A stretch of DNA of 64,000 nt from Mucilaginibacter mallensis (GTDB taxonomy: Bacteria; Bacteroidota; Bacteroidia; Sphingobacteriales; Sphingobacteriaceae). A model generated the notes under the pieces. It did not search any database. It had not been told where the DNA came from and saw nothing but the letters and a program-made list of their open reading frames with translations. Positions 8,261-18,065 of this stretch are shown here, one piece after another; the first letter of the stretch is position 1, and each line of letters begins with the position of its first letter. The stretch covers positions 5,890,001 through 5,954,000 of the forward strand of contig NZ_LT629740.1 in the NCBI RefSeq assembly GCF_900105165.1. Direction: 5' to 3'. A program made the translations under genes and the position numbers.

Positions 8261-9295
8261 ATGAAATTTTCAAAAAGAACTATAATTATCGCCCTGTTGT
8301 CCGCTTTCGTGGTGATCATCGCATCCACAGGCGCAACTATTGAAAACGCAGGACCAGCAGGGGAGAAAGATGATTATGTATTTAAACCCAATCTTTCGGA
8401 CTATCATATTTTCAGGGGCAAAATGAACAACCTCATCCCATTCGGTGGATTTTACAGATATACGCTTGCCACAACACTTTTTACCGACTATGCTGAAAAG
8501 CAGCGGCTCATTTGGCTGCCTCCCGGCACAAAAATGAGCAGGATCAATGACGGCTTACTTAATTTCCCGGACGGTTCTATGATCGTAAAAACATTTTATT
8601 ACCTCTTTGACGAACGCGACAGCCTTTCGCAACGGCATATTGTAGAAACCCGGTTACTGGTAAAAAGCAAAGGGAAATGGAACACCGCCGATTACAAATG
8701 GACAGATGGGCAGAATGACGCGCAACTGTTCCCTTCAGGCGGCAGGAAATTGGTGACATATACCGATAAAAGCGGGGCAACGCGTTCCATATCCTACCAG
8801 ATACCCAGTAAAAGAAACTGTGCCACCTGCCATAATTCGAACGGCACTATCTTCCCCATCGGCCCGAAAGTTCGGAACATGAATTTTGAGGTGCCCGCAG
8901 AGGGCAAAACAGAAAATCAGCTGGAAGCATTTGAGAAACTCGGTATACTCGATCATTTTGATGTTCATAAATCGGCCTCACTTCCGCAGGCATTCAACTC
9001 GAATTATTCGATTGAGGACCAAGCGAGGGCATATATGGAAATAAACTGTGCGCATTGTCATAACCCGACCGGACGGGCAAAAGGAACAAAGCTTTATCTT
9101 TCGTATTCATTGCCTTTATATCAAACCAATATTCTAAGGGATCAGAAAAGGATTTTGAGGAAAACGGGTAACCGCTCCATGCCAAAAATAGGCACCACGA
9201 TCATTCATACCGAAGGTGTGGAACTGATCAGGGCTTATATAGCCAGTTTAAACAAAACCAATCAAGCGCAACAGCCATTAAGATCAAGACTATGA
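8261..9295 (+). CDS. SO2930-type diheme c-type cytochrome
   Basis: A 344-aa exported protein with two CxxCH heme sites, CATCH at ~187-191 and CAHCH at ~263-267. An N-terminal hydrophobic segment (residues ~7-22) serves as signal or anchor. Motifs such as FPDGSMIVKTFYY and the spacing of the heme sites match the SO2930 family of diheme cytochromes, which are probably periplasmic electron carriers. In other bacteria they are often paired with a beta-helix partner, not seen here. The gene starts 11 bp after the DUF2911 gene. Confidence 0.85.
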   Translation: MKFSKRTIIIALLSAFVVIIASTGATIENAGPAGEKDDYVFKPNLSDYHIFRGKMNNLIPFGGFYRYTLATTLFTDYAEKQRLIWLPPGTKMSRINDGLLNFPDGSMIVKTFYYLFDERDSLSQRHIVETRLLVKSKGKWNTADYKWTDGQNDAQLFPSGGRKLVTYTDKSGATRSISYQIPSKRNCATCHNSNGTIFPIGPKVRNMNFEVPAEGKTENQLEAFEKLGILDHFDVHKSASLPQAFNSNYSIEDQARAYMEINCAHCHNPTGRAKGTKLYLSYSLPLYQTNILRDQKRILRKTGNRSMPKIGTTIIHTEGVELIRAYIASLNKTNQAQQPLRSRL

Positions 9296-9372
9296 AAAAA
9301 GACATCAAACTGATGACGGTCTAACCATGGAATATAAATATATTAAAAACCAAAAAACAATGGTGAAATAGA

Positions 9373-9954
9373 ATGAAAACTATAAAACTACTATTAATTA
9401 TATTTTTGATAACGACGCAGCAGACTTACGCTCAGCGAAAAACAGAAAACAAGAAAGAAATAAGGTTCATCATAGAAGCGTATTCCAAAAGTGTGATCGA
9501 CAGGGATTCCACTACGTTTTATGGTTTATTTAATGATGGCATCGTTACCTGGTGCGCCGCGTTAAAAGACAGATCTCAAGCCAAAGAAATCGAGAAAAAG
9601 GGAACAAAATCAGTTGGAAGTAATTATTTTTCCGGGAGTTATAAAGGTTTTTTAAGATCGCTATTTAGATATAAATCAACCGAAGATAAGTTTGATAATA
9701 TTATAATTATTGAAGACGGAACCGTTGCCACTGTAAGTATGGATTATAGCTTTTGGGCGAATAATAAAATGACCAATTGGGGTGGAAAATACCTGAGCCT
9801 GATAAAAAGGGACGGAAAATGGAAGATCACAAGTGTCATTTATTCTTTAGAACTTACAGACTACTTTGAGCAGCCGACGCTTAAAGAAAGACAAAAAATA
9901 AGCGAATCTAAACGATGTAAAATTATCGGTTCAAAAGCAGGAGACGCGATATGA
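9373..9954 (+). CDS. Exported NTF2-like (SnoaL/DUF4440-type) protein
   Basis: A 193-aa protein with a signal peptide ending TTQQTYAQ. The rest fits an NTF2-like cone fold: an N-terminal helix pair (IRFIIEAYSKSVIDRDSTTFYGLFNDGIVTW) and the closing strands YLSLIKRDGKWKITSVIYS. This fold serves many roles, so a specific activity cannot be given. It lies 77 bp after the cytochrome gene in the same direction. Confidence 0.75.
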   Translation: MKTIKLLLIIFLITTQQTYAQRKTENKKEIRFIIEAYSKSVIDRDSTTFYGLFNDGIVTWCAALKDRSQAKEIEKKGTKSVGSNYFSGSYKGFLRSLFRYKSTEDKFDNIIIIEDGTVATVSMDYSFWANNKMTNWGGKYLSLIKRDGKWKITSVIYSLELTDYFEQPTLKERQKISESKRCKIIGSKAGDAI

Positions 9955-10331
9955 TTTTTCGTAACTATTCAGCCCCCTAAGTCAGCAATTAAAGAAAGGG
10001 CAAAGAATACGTTCTAGCCAGATTTAATAGCTGTGACGATAACAGCGCGTAAAACAGCAAACCCGTCGGCCCTTGATTGGACCGGAAATCACCAGATATT
10101 TTCTGTTTAGCCTTAAGATTTCTGATTGCTCTTTCGGAGTCATTTTTATCAGCACGGACACTGTTATAATGTGGCTATTGCGGAAAAACATTGACACCTT
10201 CTTTCGGATGATTCCGAAACACATTGATCATGAAAGGGCTCTTAAACGGAGAATCAATTAGTGATACATCATACACAAAAACATGAATTTGGGGCGCGGA
10301 TCACCTGATCAAGCCACACGGAATACCCATT
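9955..10331. other. Intergenic spacer, no convincing gene
   Basis: About 377 bp between the NTF2-like and receptor genes. Overlapping ~60-aa frames exist on both strands (10024-10224 minus, 10073-10261 plus), but neither has family features, and opposite-strand overlap argues against both. No hairpin or consensus promoter stood out. Confidence 0.4.
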
Positions 10332-12719
10332 ATGAAAAAGATACTGATATTAGGATTGCTTCTTTTGCCGGTCCTGACATATGCGCAACAACAAATTAAA
10401 GGAACAGTCATTGATGCCACGGGACAACCGCTTGATGCGGTAACTATCAGCCTGAGCCTGCAAACAAAAAATATAAGCAACGCCCTGGCAGATACCGGTA
10501 AGTTTATTTTAACTTACCCAACAGGCGGCTTTTACCAGATGACTGCTACGCTGGTAGGGTACAAACCGTTCACCCGCATGGTCCGGTTGCCTAAAGACAG
10601 TCTAAAGATCATCATGCAGTCTAACAGTAAACAACTGGAGGTGGTGACCATATCGGCTTCGAAACCGGTTATTGAGCGATCCGTAGATCGGGTTACTTTT
10701 AACGTGGAAAACAGCATTATCGCCAGCGGGGGTACGGCCTGGGATGCATTGAGTAAAGCACCGGGTGTACAGACAACCTCTGATAATAGTCTGACGGAGA
10801 ACCGGAAGAGTGTACAGGTATATATGGACGGAAAGCCGCTTAATCTCTCCGGCGATGATTTGGCTAATTATTTACAGGGGATGCCATCCGACCTGATCTC
10901 AAAAATAGAAGTCTTTTCCAACCCACCTTCAAACTTTGATGGCGAAGGGGGGGCTGTAATCAATATTATTACTAAAAAATCAAAAGGGCAGGGATTTAAC
11001 GCCACGGTCAACGGGGGATTTACCCAAGCGACTTACACCAACTATACTCTCAGCACTTCATTCAATTATCGCAAAGACAAATTGAATCTTTATGGAAGCT
11101 ATGGGAATACGGACAAAGAATTCGGGCGGGAACAGCATGACTATATTGATTATCTTACACCCACCGGCAACTCTTATTGGAACAGCCCTGGCTACAACGT
11201 TTTTCATGGTCACATTAATAATTACAGGCTGGGCGCTGATTATCAGTTGACAGATAATCAAATATTAGGCGTGTTGATTTCGGGTACTAACCGTACCAAC
11301 AATGTAAGAACGAACACGCCGACAACTGTAACCAATGAAAATACGGAGAAACTCGACTCTTCCCTTTTCTCGAATGGCAACACGGCTATTAGAGGCGACA
11401 AATATGATTTTGACCTGAATTACAATATTAAAATAGATACCGGCGGTAAAAACCTGAATGTAGATGTCGATTATGCGCCTTACCGCGTAACGGCTAATCA
11501 ATACGTAAATAATTTCACTTATTTACCCGACGGCAGCCTTGCCTCCGCTCCCTATCATATTTTCACACCAACCTCACAAAACATCAATATTTATTCAGCA
11601 AAAGTTGATTACACCTATAAGCTTGGGAAAATATGGAGCCTTTCGTCAGGAATAAAATACAGCAGCATACAGAGCCAGAATATTGTTAACTTTTATAATG
11701 TCAGCGGACCCCAGCCGGCAGAAGTTTCTGCAAACAATGATAACTTTGATTATACAGAGAACACCGCTGCTGCTTATACCAGCGTCAGCGGAAGTTTTGG
11801 GAAATGGGATTTTGAGGGGGGCCTGCGCGGCGAATTAACCCATACCCGCGGCTATTCCGAAACTCTGGATTCGTTAAATACCAGGCAATATTTTAAATTA
11901 TTCCCGACATTGTTTGCGGTTTACAAGATTGATAAAGACAATGCTTTACAATTTACTTATTCTTACCGCGTTGACCGTCCAAGCTACGGGTATTTAAATC
12001 CTGCAAGACATTATGCCACCCCTTATAATTATTTACAGGGTAACCCGGATCTGCAGCCTTCATTTACGCAGGACATAGAACTGGGATATACGTTCAAAAA
12101 AGATTATGCAATAACCGCCTATTATACAGCAACCCATGATAAGTATAGCAACGTCACTGTTCAGGATAATGTTAATGGCCTCTTCCACTACACATTCCAA
12201 AATTTAGGTTTGGGCGTTAATACCGGCCTGCGGCTTTCCGCGCCATTTAACCCAACCAGCTGGTGGGAAATAAGTACATCAATAGAAGTCTATTACCAGC
12301 GGGAGGCATCTAATTATTTACAGGGCAGGTATGATTACCATAAGTTCGCTTATGATGGAACGACCACGCAATCCTTCACCATCAGCAAAAAACTGGGTTT
12401 AAAAGCAGAAATCACCGGCCGGTATGATTCCCCGGTGATCGATGGTATTTTTAAAGTATCACAGAATTCAGAAGTAGATGCAGGGATAAAAGCCACGGTA
12501 TTACACGGTCAGGGGTCAATCAAGCTGGCAGCGGGCGATATCTTTTATGGTGAATCTTTCCACTCCAGTGTTAATTATCTGAACCAGAATAATGGCTTTT
12601 ACCAGACGAACGACACGAGGACCGGAACCCTTAGTTTTAGTTATCGCTTTGGGAAAAATGTGGCCGCTTCACGCAAACGGAGCACTGCGGACGAGGAAGA
12701 AAGCAAACGGGCGATATAA
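10332..12719 (+). CDS. TonB-dependent receptor-like outer-membrane beta-barrel protein
   Basis: A 795-aa outer-membrane protein. In order: a signal peptide (ends LTYAQQ), a carboxypeptidase-regulatory-like domain (~20-105, QIKGTVIDATGQPLDAVTISL), a plug-like domain (~110-215, with VQVYMDGKPLNLSG and KIEVFSNPPSNFDGEG), and a large beta-barrel rich in alternating aromatic strands. It matches the outer-membrane beta-barrel family 3 branch, which lacks a full SusC signature. No SusD partner is adjacent, so the cargo may be a small molecule or metal complex rather than a glycan; this cannot be decided here. It ends in a charged, non-barrel tail (RKRSTADEEES). Confidence 0.9.
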   Translation: MKKILILGLLLLPVLTYAQQQIKGTVIDATGQPLDAVTISLSLQTKNISNALADTGKFILTYPTGGFYQMTATLVGYKPFTRMVRLPKDSLKIIMQSNSKQLEVVTISASKPVIERSVDRVTFNVENSIIASGGTAWDALSKAPGVQTTSDNSLTENRKSVQVYMDGKPLNLSGDDLANYLQGMPSDLISKIEVFSNPPSNFDGEGGAVINIITKKSKGQGFNATVNGGFTQATYTNYTLSTSFNYRKDKLNLYGSYGNTDKEFGREQHDYIDYLTPTGNSYWNSPGYNVFHGHINNYRLGADYQLTDNQILGVLISGTNRTNNVRTNTPTTVTNENTEKLDSSLFSNGNTAIRGDKYDFDLNYNIKIDTGGKNLNVDVDYAPYRVTANQYVNNFTYLPDGSLASAPYHIFTPTSQNINIYSAKVDYTYKLGKIWSLSSGIKYSSIQSQNIVNFYNVSGPQPAEVSANNDNFDYTENTAAAYTSVSGSFGKWDFEGGLRGELTHTRGYSETLDSLNTRQYFKLFPTLFAVYKIDKDNALQFTYSYRVDRPSYGYLNPARHYATPYNYLQGNPDLQPSFTQDIELGYTFKKDYAITAYYTATHDKYSNVTVQDNVNGLFHYTFQNLGLGVNTGLRLSAPFNPTSWWEISTSIEVYYQREASNYLQGRYDYHKFAYDGTTTQSFTISKKLGLKAEITGRYDSPVIDGIFKVSQNSEVDAGIKATVLHGQGSIKLAAGDIFYGESFHSSVNYLNQNNGFYQTNDTRTGTLSFSYRFGKNVAASRKRSTADEEESKRAI

Positions 12720-12927
12720 CGATAAACGAATTTTTAAACCCTTAACATACATCAATAAATAAGGTTAGTTTTCAACGGAACTTTGTACTTCACTAATCCA
12801 TAAGAAGGATACCCATAATTCAATAAATGATCAGTAGGCGGAAAGATCCTGTCTAAGTAAAAAACTTGAGACTCCGGTCCATCGATAATATTGTAATTTT
12901 CGTTAAAATCACATAGTTGAAAAGCAC

Positions 12928-14142
12928 ATGCATCATATAAAATCCACACAAGAATTTGTACTGACGTTTTCAGCGATCCTGCTTAGCTGCTTCACCGCAA
13001 TAGCGCAGGTGAAACCATCCGGAAAGGAAAAATTTATTATCATACCATTCGAAGCATCACGTTTTGACACCAGTAACCGAAAGGCGGCGTTTCTAACCTA
13101 CAGGGGACTAAAAGTAATGAAGACTTTGCCTCAGCCCGATGGTCAGGCTATTCCGGTTACGCTGAAGCGTCTGAATTTTACCAATGGTACAATCGAGTTT
13201 GATGCGATGCCAATCGAAAACGATTATATCAATGATCTTGCGATTAATTTTCATCAAAAGGATATTTATAATTTTGAAAGCGTTTATCTCCGCACGCAGG
13301 TGAACGAAACAGAACAGCGGGACGATGCCCTGCAGTACACCCCATATATACACGGCGATAACCTATGGGACCTGATGACGCCTTTCCGGGGTGATGCCAT
13401 TGTTCACAACCAGGAGTGGAATCATTTTAAATTGGTTATTTCCGGAATGCAAATGCTAATTTATATTAACCATAGCATAAGGCCGACCATGCAGGTACCA
13501 CGGCTGGAAGGCAAATACAAGACCGGCGCAATTTCTTTCGATGGCGAGGCGCTGTTTGCAAACCTGGTAATAAAACCGGATGCGACCGAGGGGCTTTCGC
13601 CGGTTGAAGGTATTGATATTACAGATAACGACCCGCGTTATATCCGCAACTGGCAGGTAAGTTACCCGCAGTATATTGCAGGTGGCCGTATGCTGACAGA
13701 AGATGACCTGCCTAAAGATTCCGTTAAATGGCTTCCCATAACCGCAGAGCGCCGCGGGATTATTAATCTGAGCCGGAGATTTGAGGGAGACGAATTCACC
13801 AGTTATCCAAAACGAAACCGGTACGTCTGGCTTAAAACAACCGTCAAATCTGATATTAAACGTAACCTTACGATAGATTTTGGTTTCAACAAAGAAGTTT
13901 ATGTGTTCATTAATGGCCGCTCCTTGTATAATGGAAGAAACGGAGCGGGTAACCGGTATCAAATGAATCCTGGAGGCCGAGTAGATGTCTCCAACTATGT
14001 TCTGGAAGTTCCGCTTAAACAGGGGAATAATGAATTGCTCATCGGAATAGCCAGCCCGCTGGAAGGCTGGGGAATGGTCACGAGGGTAGAGAATCTTGAT
14101 GGAATAACGATTCAAAACGGTACGGATAAAAACACTGAGTAA
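12928..14142 (+). CDS. Exported two-domain beta-sandwich protein, function unknown
   Basis: A 404-aa protein with a signal peptide (ends CFTAIAQ). The N-terminal half (~50-215) looks like a concanavalin/LamG-type jelly roll, with FTNGTIEFDAMP, FHQKDIYNFESVYLR, WNHFKLVISGMQMLIYIN and KTGAISFDGEALFANLVI. The C-terminal half (~270-395) resembles a galactose-binding-like jelly roll (VWLKTTVKSDI, EVYVFINGRSLY, LKQGNNELLIGI). Such pairs bind carbohydrates, but no catalytic motif was seen. It sits between the receptor gene and a DUF885 peptidase gene, and could bind a shared substrate; that is inference. Confidence 0.65.
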   Translation: MHHIKSTQEFVLTFSAILLSCFTAIAQVKPSGKEKFIIIPFEASRFDTSNRKAAFLTYRGLKVMKTLPQPDGQAIPVTLKRLNFTNGTIEFDAMPIENDYINDLAINFHQKDIYNFESVYLRTQVNETEQRDDALQYTPYIHGDNLWDLMTPFRGDAIVHNQEWNHFKLVISGMQMLIYINHSIRPTMQVPRLEGKYKTGAISFDGEALFANLVIKPDATEGLSPVEGIDITDNDPRYIRNWQVSYPQYIAGGRMLTEDDLPKDSVKWLPITAERRGIINLSRRFEGDEFTSYPKRNRYVWLKTTVKSDIKRNLTIDFGFNKEVYVFINGRSLYNGRNGAGNRYQMNPGGRVDVSNYVLEVPLKQGNNELLIGIASPLEGWGMVTRVENLDGITIQNGTDKNTE

Positions 14143-14352
14143 AAGGTATTGTTCGGGAATCCACAATGTTAAAAAACGATTCAGACTCGATCTGTAAACA
14201 ACCAAGGATTGGTTATAATGATTTATTTGAATGGTGTTTTTTATGTAACGAGAAGTGTAATACTTAGTCAAATAAACAAAATAGCTGTCCATATTGAGCC
14301 CTTGCGAGTATAAAGCACGGGATTTACGTATTTATCCACCTTATATTACTTC

Positions 14353-15663
14353 ATGAAAATTCACGCCGCCTTAATTTTTACCGCTTGTTCTTTGTTTAAT
14401 CCGAACCCGCAACCAAGTTTCGACACCTTTACCCATAATTTTGTTATTGGTTACCAAGCTCTTCCAATACCAGGATTAGCGCAGGGCTACATCGATGATC
14501 TGAAAGAGATAGAACCAAAGGATACCATCAAAAAAGAACTCGTATTTTTTAATAGTATCAAAGATCAGTTGCGTCAATATAATGTGTCTGCACTTTCAGC
14601 CGCTCAGCGACAGGACTATCTTCAGATAAAGTTCGAAACGACAATGAACCTGGAAAGGCTGGAATTGGAAACAAAGTGGTTAACCTATTCTCCAGCGACA
14701 GTGCTCGACGATAATATGGCTGCCATTCCAGACGGCAAAGCCTGGTATGCTTATCTGTTAAAGAGGTGGCTGGGTGCAGATGTTACTCCGGATGAAATTT
14801 TTAAGTTTGGAATGAATGAAGTAGCTGATGCAAACACACACATCAACCTTATTCGCCGGCAAACCGGACTGGATTCAATTGCTTTTTACCGTAAAATTAA
14901 CAGCGCGGAATTTTTGATAAATGATTCGGCGATTATTCAGAAACGTTTTGAACAAACCCGGGAAAATATAGGCAGCAGGTTGAACGTCTTGTTTTACCCC
15001 CATCAAATTCCGTTAGTAAAAATTAAACAGGGGCCGAAGGAATTGGTGGTGCACACGCCTGGTTTTTACAGAGACGGAACATTTTATTACAACTTATCAG
15101 ATAAGCCCTATAATAGCAGGCAGTTCGGATGGCTTTTTCTTCATGAAGCGATACCCGGGCATCATTATCAAACTTCCATAGATAAACAGGAGCCTCATAG
15201 TAAGGTTCAGGACCTTTTTTTTTACGTAGGTTCCGCTGAAGGATGGGGGGCCTACGTGGAAAGATATGGTAAGGAACTTGGTGTTTACAAAACGCCATAT
15301 GATGAGCTCGGCCACTGGGAATGGAATGTGATCAGAGCGGTAAGAATCCCATTGGATATTGGAGTAAATTATTATGGTTGGACGGATCAGCAAGCGCTAG
15401 CTTTCTGGAAAAAACATGTCAATAACCAGGATGATATTGCCATGCGCGAAATTCAAAGGGTAAGGCACTGGTCGGTTCAGTCCATTACCTACAATTATGG
15501 TGCTGCACAAATAGCCCAATGGAAGGCTGAATTACAGGCTAAATTAGGGGATATGTTTAATATAAAGGATTTTCATGAATGGGTACTGGCAAACCTTTCA
15601 TTGCCGTTTGCCATCGCCAAAGAGAATGTATTTAAAAAAGCTGGGATAAAAGCCAGCAACTAG
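14353..15663 (+). CDS. DUF885 family putative metallopeptidase (lipoprotein-like start)
   Basis: A 436-aa protein with the DUF885 signature HEAIPGHHYQ at ~264-273, an HExxH-like zinc motif variant, followed by a conserved EGWGAYVE block (~295-302). These proteins are thought to be zinc-dependent peptidases, but few have been assayed. The N-terminus has a short hydrophobic stretch with a Cys at position 12 (IFTACS), a weak lipobox. At 436 aa it is shorter than many members (~550-600). It follows the beta-sandwich gene by 210 bp in the same direction. Confidence 0.85.
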   Translation: MKIHAALIFTACSLFNPNPQPSFDTFTHNFVIGYQALPIPGLAQGYIDDLKEIEPKDTIKKELVFFNSIKDQLRQYNVSALSAAQRQDYLQIKFETTMNLERLELETKWLTYSPATVLDDNMAAIPDGKAWYAYLLKRWLGADVTPDEIFKFGMNEVADANTHINLIRRQTGLDSIAFYRKINSAEFLINDSAIIQKRFEQTRENIGSRLNVLFYPHQIPLVKIKQGPKELVVHTPGFYRDGTFYYNLSDKPYNSRQFGWLFLHEAIPGHHYQTSIDKQEPHSKVQDLFFYVGSAEGWGAYVERYGKELGVYKTPYDELGHWEWNVIRAVRIPLDIGVNYYGWTDQQALAFWKKHVNNQDDIAMREIQRVRHWSVQSITYNYGAAQIAQWKAELQAKLGDMFNIKDFHEWVLANLSLPFAIAKENVFKKAGIKASN

Positions 15664-15829
15664 TCCATTTTTTAGCGATACAGAAAATAAACCCCGAAGC
15701 TATTTGAACCGGTCATTTTTTTGTAGTTTTAGGTTTTATATTTAGAATTATTTAACTAACTAAGTTTAACAGTTTACAGCTACAAGCTCAAAAAGAAGTT
15801 AGTACCCGGTAGATTGTGTTTAACTAAAA

Positions 15830-16270
15830 TTAGTGATTGAATTCGCGTTTTTCCTGCCAATCGAAGTTTCCTATCCGTTTAACGATAAGCCAACGGTTGT
15901 CTATTCGGGCATAATCATCCTGGTAAATAGCGCCGATGGTGGTCTTCATATGTTTGCCATCTTCATTGCCAATTAACGTAACCATACAATAACAGGTACC
16001 GGTAGCTTGATCACCTTCTATAGTCACCACCTGCTGCCCGTTAAAGTGGTATATAGTTTCTACATCTTTAAGAAAATCGCCAAATGCTGCTGCCATTTCT
16101 TTCCGGCCTTTCAGCATTAAAATTACTTTACCTCCGGCGAAAGTTTTCGATACTGCATTTTCAGCAAACAGTTGCACCTGAGCATTAAAATCTTTTTTGT
16201 CCCCCAGGATCGAAACGTTGTCAATCAGTTCTCTCAGGGAAATTCTATCCTCAACTTCTTTAATGTTCAT
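15830..16270 (-). CDS. SnoaL-like/NTF2-like protein
   Basis: A 146-aa protein starting MNIKEVEDRISLRELIDNVS and fitting the SnoaL-like NTF2 fold (DDYARIDNRWLIVKRIGNFDW at the C-terminus). There is no signal peptide, so it is probably cytoplasmic. Members include polyketide cyclases, dehydratases and non-enzymatic proteins. It is co-oriented with and downstream of the quinone-oxidoreductase-like gene at 16373-17410, but a strong hairpin terminator separates the two. Confidence 0.8.
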   Translation of the reverse strand: MNIKEVEDRISLRELIDNVSILGDKKDFNAQVQLFAENAVSKTFAGGKVILMLKGRKEMAAAFGDFLKDVETIYHFNGQQVVTIEGDQATGTCYCMVTLIGNEDGKHMKTTIGAIYQDDYARIDNRWLIVKRIGNFDWQEKREFNH

Positions 16271-16289
16271 ATTTTAATTTTTTGGGAAT

Positions 16290-16319
16290 AAAGGCCGCCT
16301 CGATTTTGAGACGGCCTCT
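16290..16319 (-). terminator. Rho-independent terminator after the oxidoreductase gene
   Basis: On the minus strand AGGCCGTCTC pairs with GAGGCGGCCT across AAAATC (one internal mismatch), followed by TTTATT. It lies 54 bp after the stop of the 16373-17410 gene and just ahead of the SnoaL-like gene. Confidence 0.6.
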
Positions 16320-16372
16320 TAATCGTGAAATGACAATTAATCTTTGAATTTATGTCATCAACATTTTCTTTA

Positions 16373-17410
16373 TTAGGCGACAGTAAGTACTATTTTGCCC
16401 TGAATGTTCCCCTGTGCCGCGCGCTCGTGTGCTTTACGCGCATCTGCAAGTGGAAACTTGCTGTCTATAACTACACGTAGCGTTCCCTCATTCAGCAAGC
16501 GGGCAAGTTCTGCAAGCTGTGCACCGCTCGAACGTACCTGAGTTGACGAGACAGTTACGCCCAAAATTTCTGCTTCCTCTGTTGCCGAAAAGCCCAAAGG
16601 GAAAATCGGAAACAAAGCACCACCTCGTTTGAGCGTACGCAGGAATCGACCTGTCGTAGGGCCGCCAACTGCATCGACCACAAGGTCTATATCCTGCACT
16701 ACCTCATTGGCGGAAGTTGTGTTGTAGTTGATGAATTCATCAGCGCCCAGCTCGCGTAATAGTGCTTCATGCTTACCTGAACCTACTGCAATAACATGCG
16801 CACCCTTCCATTTGGCAAGCTGCACCGCAAAGTGCCCAACGCCTCCGCCAGCTCCGTTGATGAGGACGGTCTTGCCTTCAAGCGGAACTGGTACATGCTG
16901 GTTCGGCTGAAGCGGGTTCTGTACGTTGTGACCTTGCTCGATCATGAACTGCCAGGCCGTGAGCAACGACATTGGCGCTCCGGCGGCATGAATATGATCG
17001 ATTCCGGCTGGCTTTAGCGCAGCTTCCGACGCGGGTACGCTTAAGTACTCGGCATAAGCCCTGCTGTCCCCAGCAAGCCCGCCGGGAAAGCGGACCATGG
17101 AATATACTTCGTCGCCTACAGCGAATTCTCTGACATCATCGGCTACCGCCGCCACAACACCCGAAATGTCTGTTCCAAGGATTACCGGAAATTGCACTTT
17201 TGGCTGCCATTCAGGGGGCAACATCTTGTAGCCGTCGCGCAGGTATAAGTCCGGTGGATTGATACCTACTGCGAGAACACGAACAAGGAGCTCACCCGGC
17301 TTCAATTCGGGGATAGGGGCATCCTCGTACCGCAATACTTCGGGGCCGCCAAACTCATGCTGGCGGATCGCCTTCATCACTGCTATTTTATTTTCTGATT
17401 TTAAATCCAT
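16373..17410 (-). CDS. Zinc-independent alcohol dehydrogenase/quinone oxidoreductase-like protein
   Basis: A 345-aa MDR-superfamily protein. The N-terminal GroES-like domain (VRVLAVGINPPDLYLRDG) is followed by the Rossmann domain with INGAGGGVGHFAVQLAKWKG. Structural zinc cysteines are absent, as in QOR-type NADPH:quinone oxidoreductases. An in-frame ATG also occurs at residue 12 (17377). Base composition looks more GC-rich than the neighbours (for example many GCG/CGC codons), hinting at a different origin. It is divergent from the HxlR gene at 17535, with palindromes in between, so HxlR-controlled electrophile or quinone detoxification is the likely setting. Confidence 0.9.
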   Translation of the reverse strand: MDLKSENKIAVMKAIRQHEFGGPEVLRYEDAPIPELKPGELLVRVLAVGINPPDLYLRDGYKMLPPEWQPKVQFPVILGTDISGVVAAVADDVREFAVGDEVYSMVRFPGGLAGDSRAYAEYLSVPASEAALKPAGIDHIHAAGAPMSLLTAWQFMIEQGHNVQNPLQPNQHVPVPLEGKTVLINGAGGGVGHFAVQLAKWKGAHVIAVGSGKHEALLRELGADEFINYNTTSANEVVQDIDLVVDAVGGPTTGRFLRTLKRGGALFPIFPLGFSATEEAEILGVTVSSTQVRSSGAQLAELARLLNEGTLRVVIDSKFPLADARKAHERAAQGNIQGKIVLTVA

Positions 17411-17458
17411 TTCTGCTATTAATTAGCCATAAAGTTAGATCTATTGATTACTTTTGGC

Positions 17459-17487
17459 AAGTATATACTTATTTGTATGCTACATAC
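17459..17487. promoter_or_regulatory. Candidate HxlR operator: adjacent palindromes
   Basis: AAGTATATACTT at 17459-17470 is a perfect 12-bp palindrome, and GTATG-CTA-CATAC at 17475-17487 is a second inverted repeat 16 bp downstream start-to-start. Both lie in the 124-bp divergent spacer between the oxidoreductase and HxlR genes. A further AAGTAT follows near 17492. Confidence 0.55.
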
Positions 17488-17534
17488 TAAAAAGTATCTA
17501 TTGTTGATTATCAATACAATACATAGAATTAATA

Positions 17535-17900
17535 ATGAAAAATAAATCAGAAATGCCTGAGTGTATACAGAATTGTGGTGTGGAATATGCTTTTAAGCGG
17601 ATAGGCGGTAAATATAAAGGCCGTATCCTTTGGCATCTCAGCTTAAAAACAGTATTGCGTTATGGAGAACTGAGTAGGACCCTGCCTGATATTACGACTA
17701 AAATGCTAACGCAAACGTTAAGGGAACTGGAAGATGATCAATTGATCATCCGGAAAATGTATCATGAAGTTCCGCCTAAAGTGGAATACTCATTGAGTGA
17801 CACAGGTCAGGAATTAATCCCATTTATAAATCATTTACATGATTGGGGTAAAAAACAATTAGACATTGATTTACAACAGGTAAAAAATTGCAGTGAGTAA
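17535..17900 (+). CDS. HxlR family transcriptional regulator
   Basis: A 121-aa winged-helix protein with the expected Cys-containing N-terminus (PECIQNCGVEYAFKRIGGKYK), RYGELSRTLPDITTKMLTQTLRELEDDQL and PKVEYSLSDTGQEL. It has Cys at about positions 10 and 14, possible thiol sensors. It is divergent from the quinone-oxidoreductase-like gene and is the third HxlR gene in the accessory region. Confidence 0.9.
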   Translation: MKNKSEMPECIQNCGVEYAFKRIGGKYKGRILWHLSLKTVLRYGELSRTLPDITTKMLTQTLRELEDDQLIIRKMYHEVPPKVEYSLSDTGQELIPFINHLHDWGKKQLDIDLQQVKNCSE

Positions 17901-18065
17901 TTCGATGAGTCAGGAATAACAGCGAAATATATCATTGACGCTCATTAGGTTAGAAACAAGGTTAGTTTCCTATAAAGAATCGTGCCCATTTTAGATTAAA
18001 CTGGAAGAATTACAAGGCATATTTTAATGGAGTATCGCTCCCTGAGTATTTAGTAGATTTATTGA

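Noticed and set aside
10024..10261. Overlapping ~62-66-aa frames on both strands
   Set aside because: They cover the same bases in opposite directions, and neither shows family features or a ribosome site.
12752..12949. A 65-aa minus-strand frame upstream of the beta-sandwich gene
   Set aside because: No family features and it overlaps the start of a well-supported gene on the other strand.
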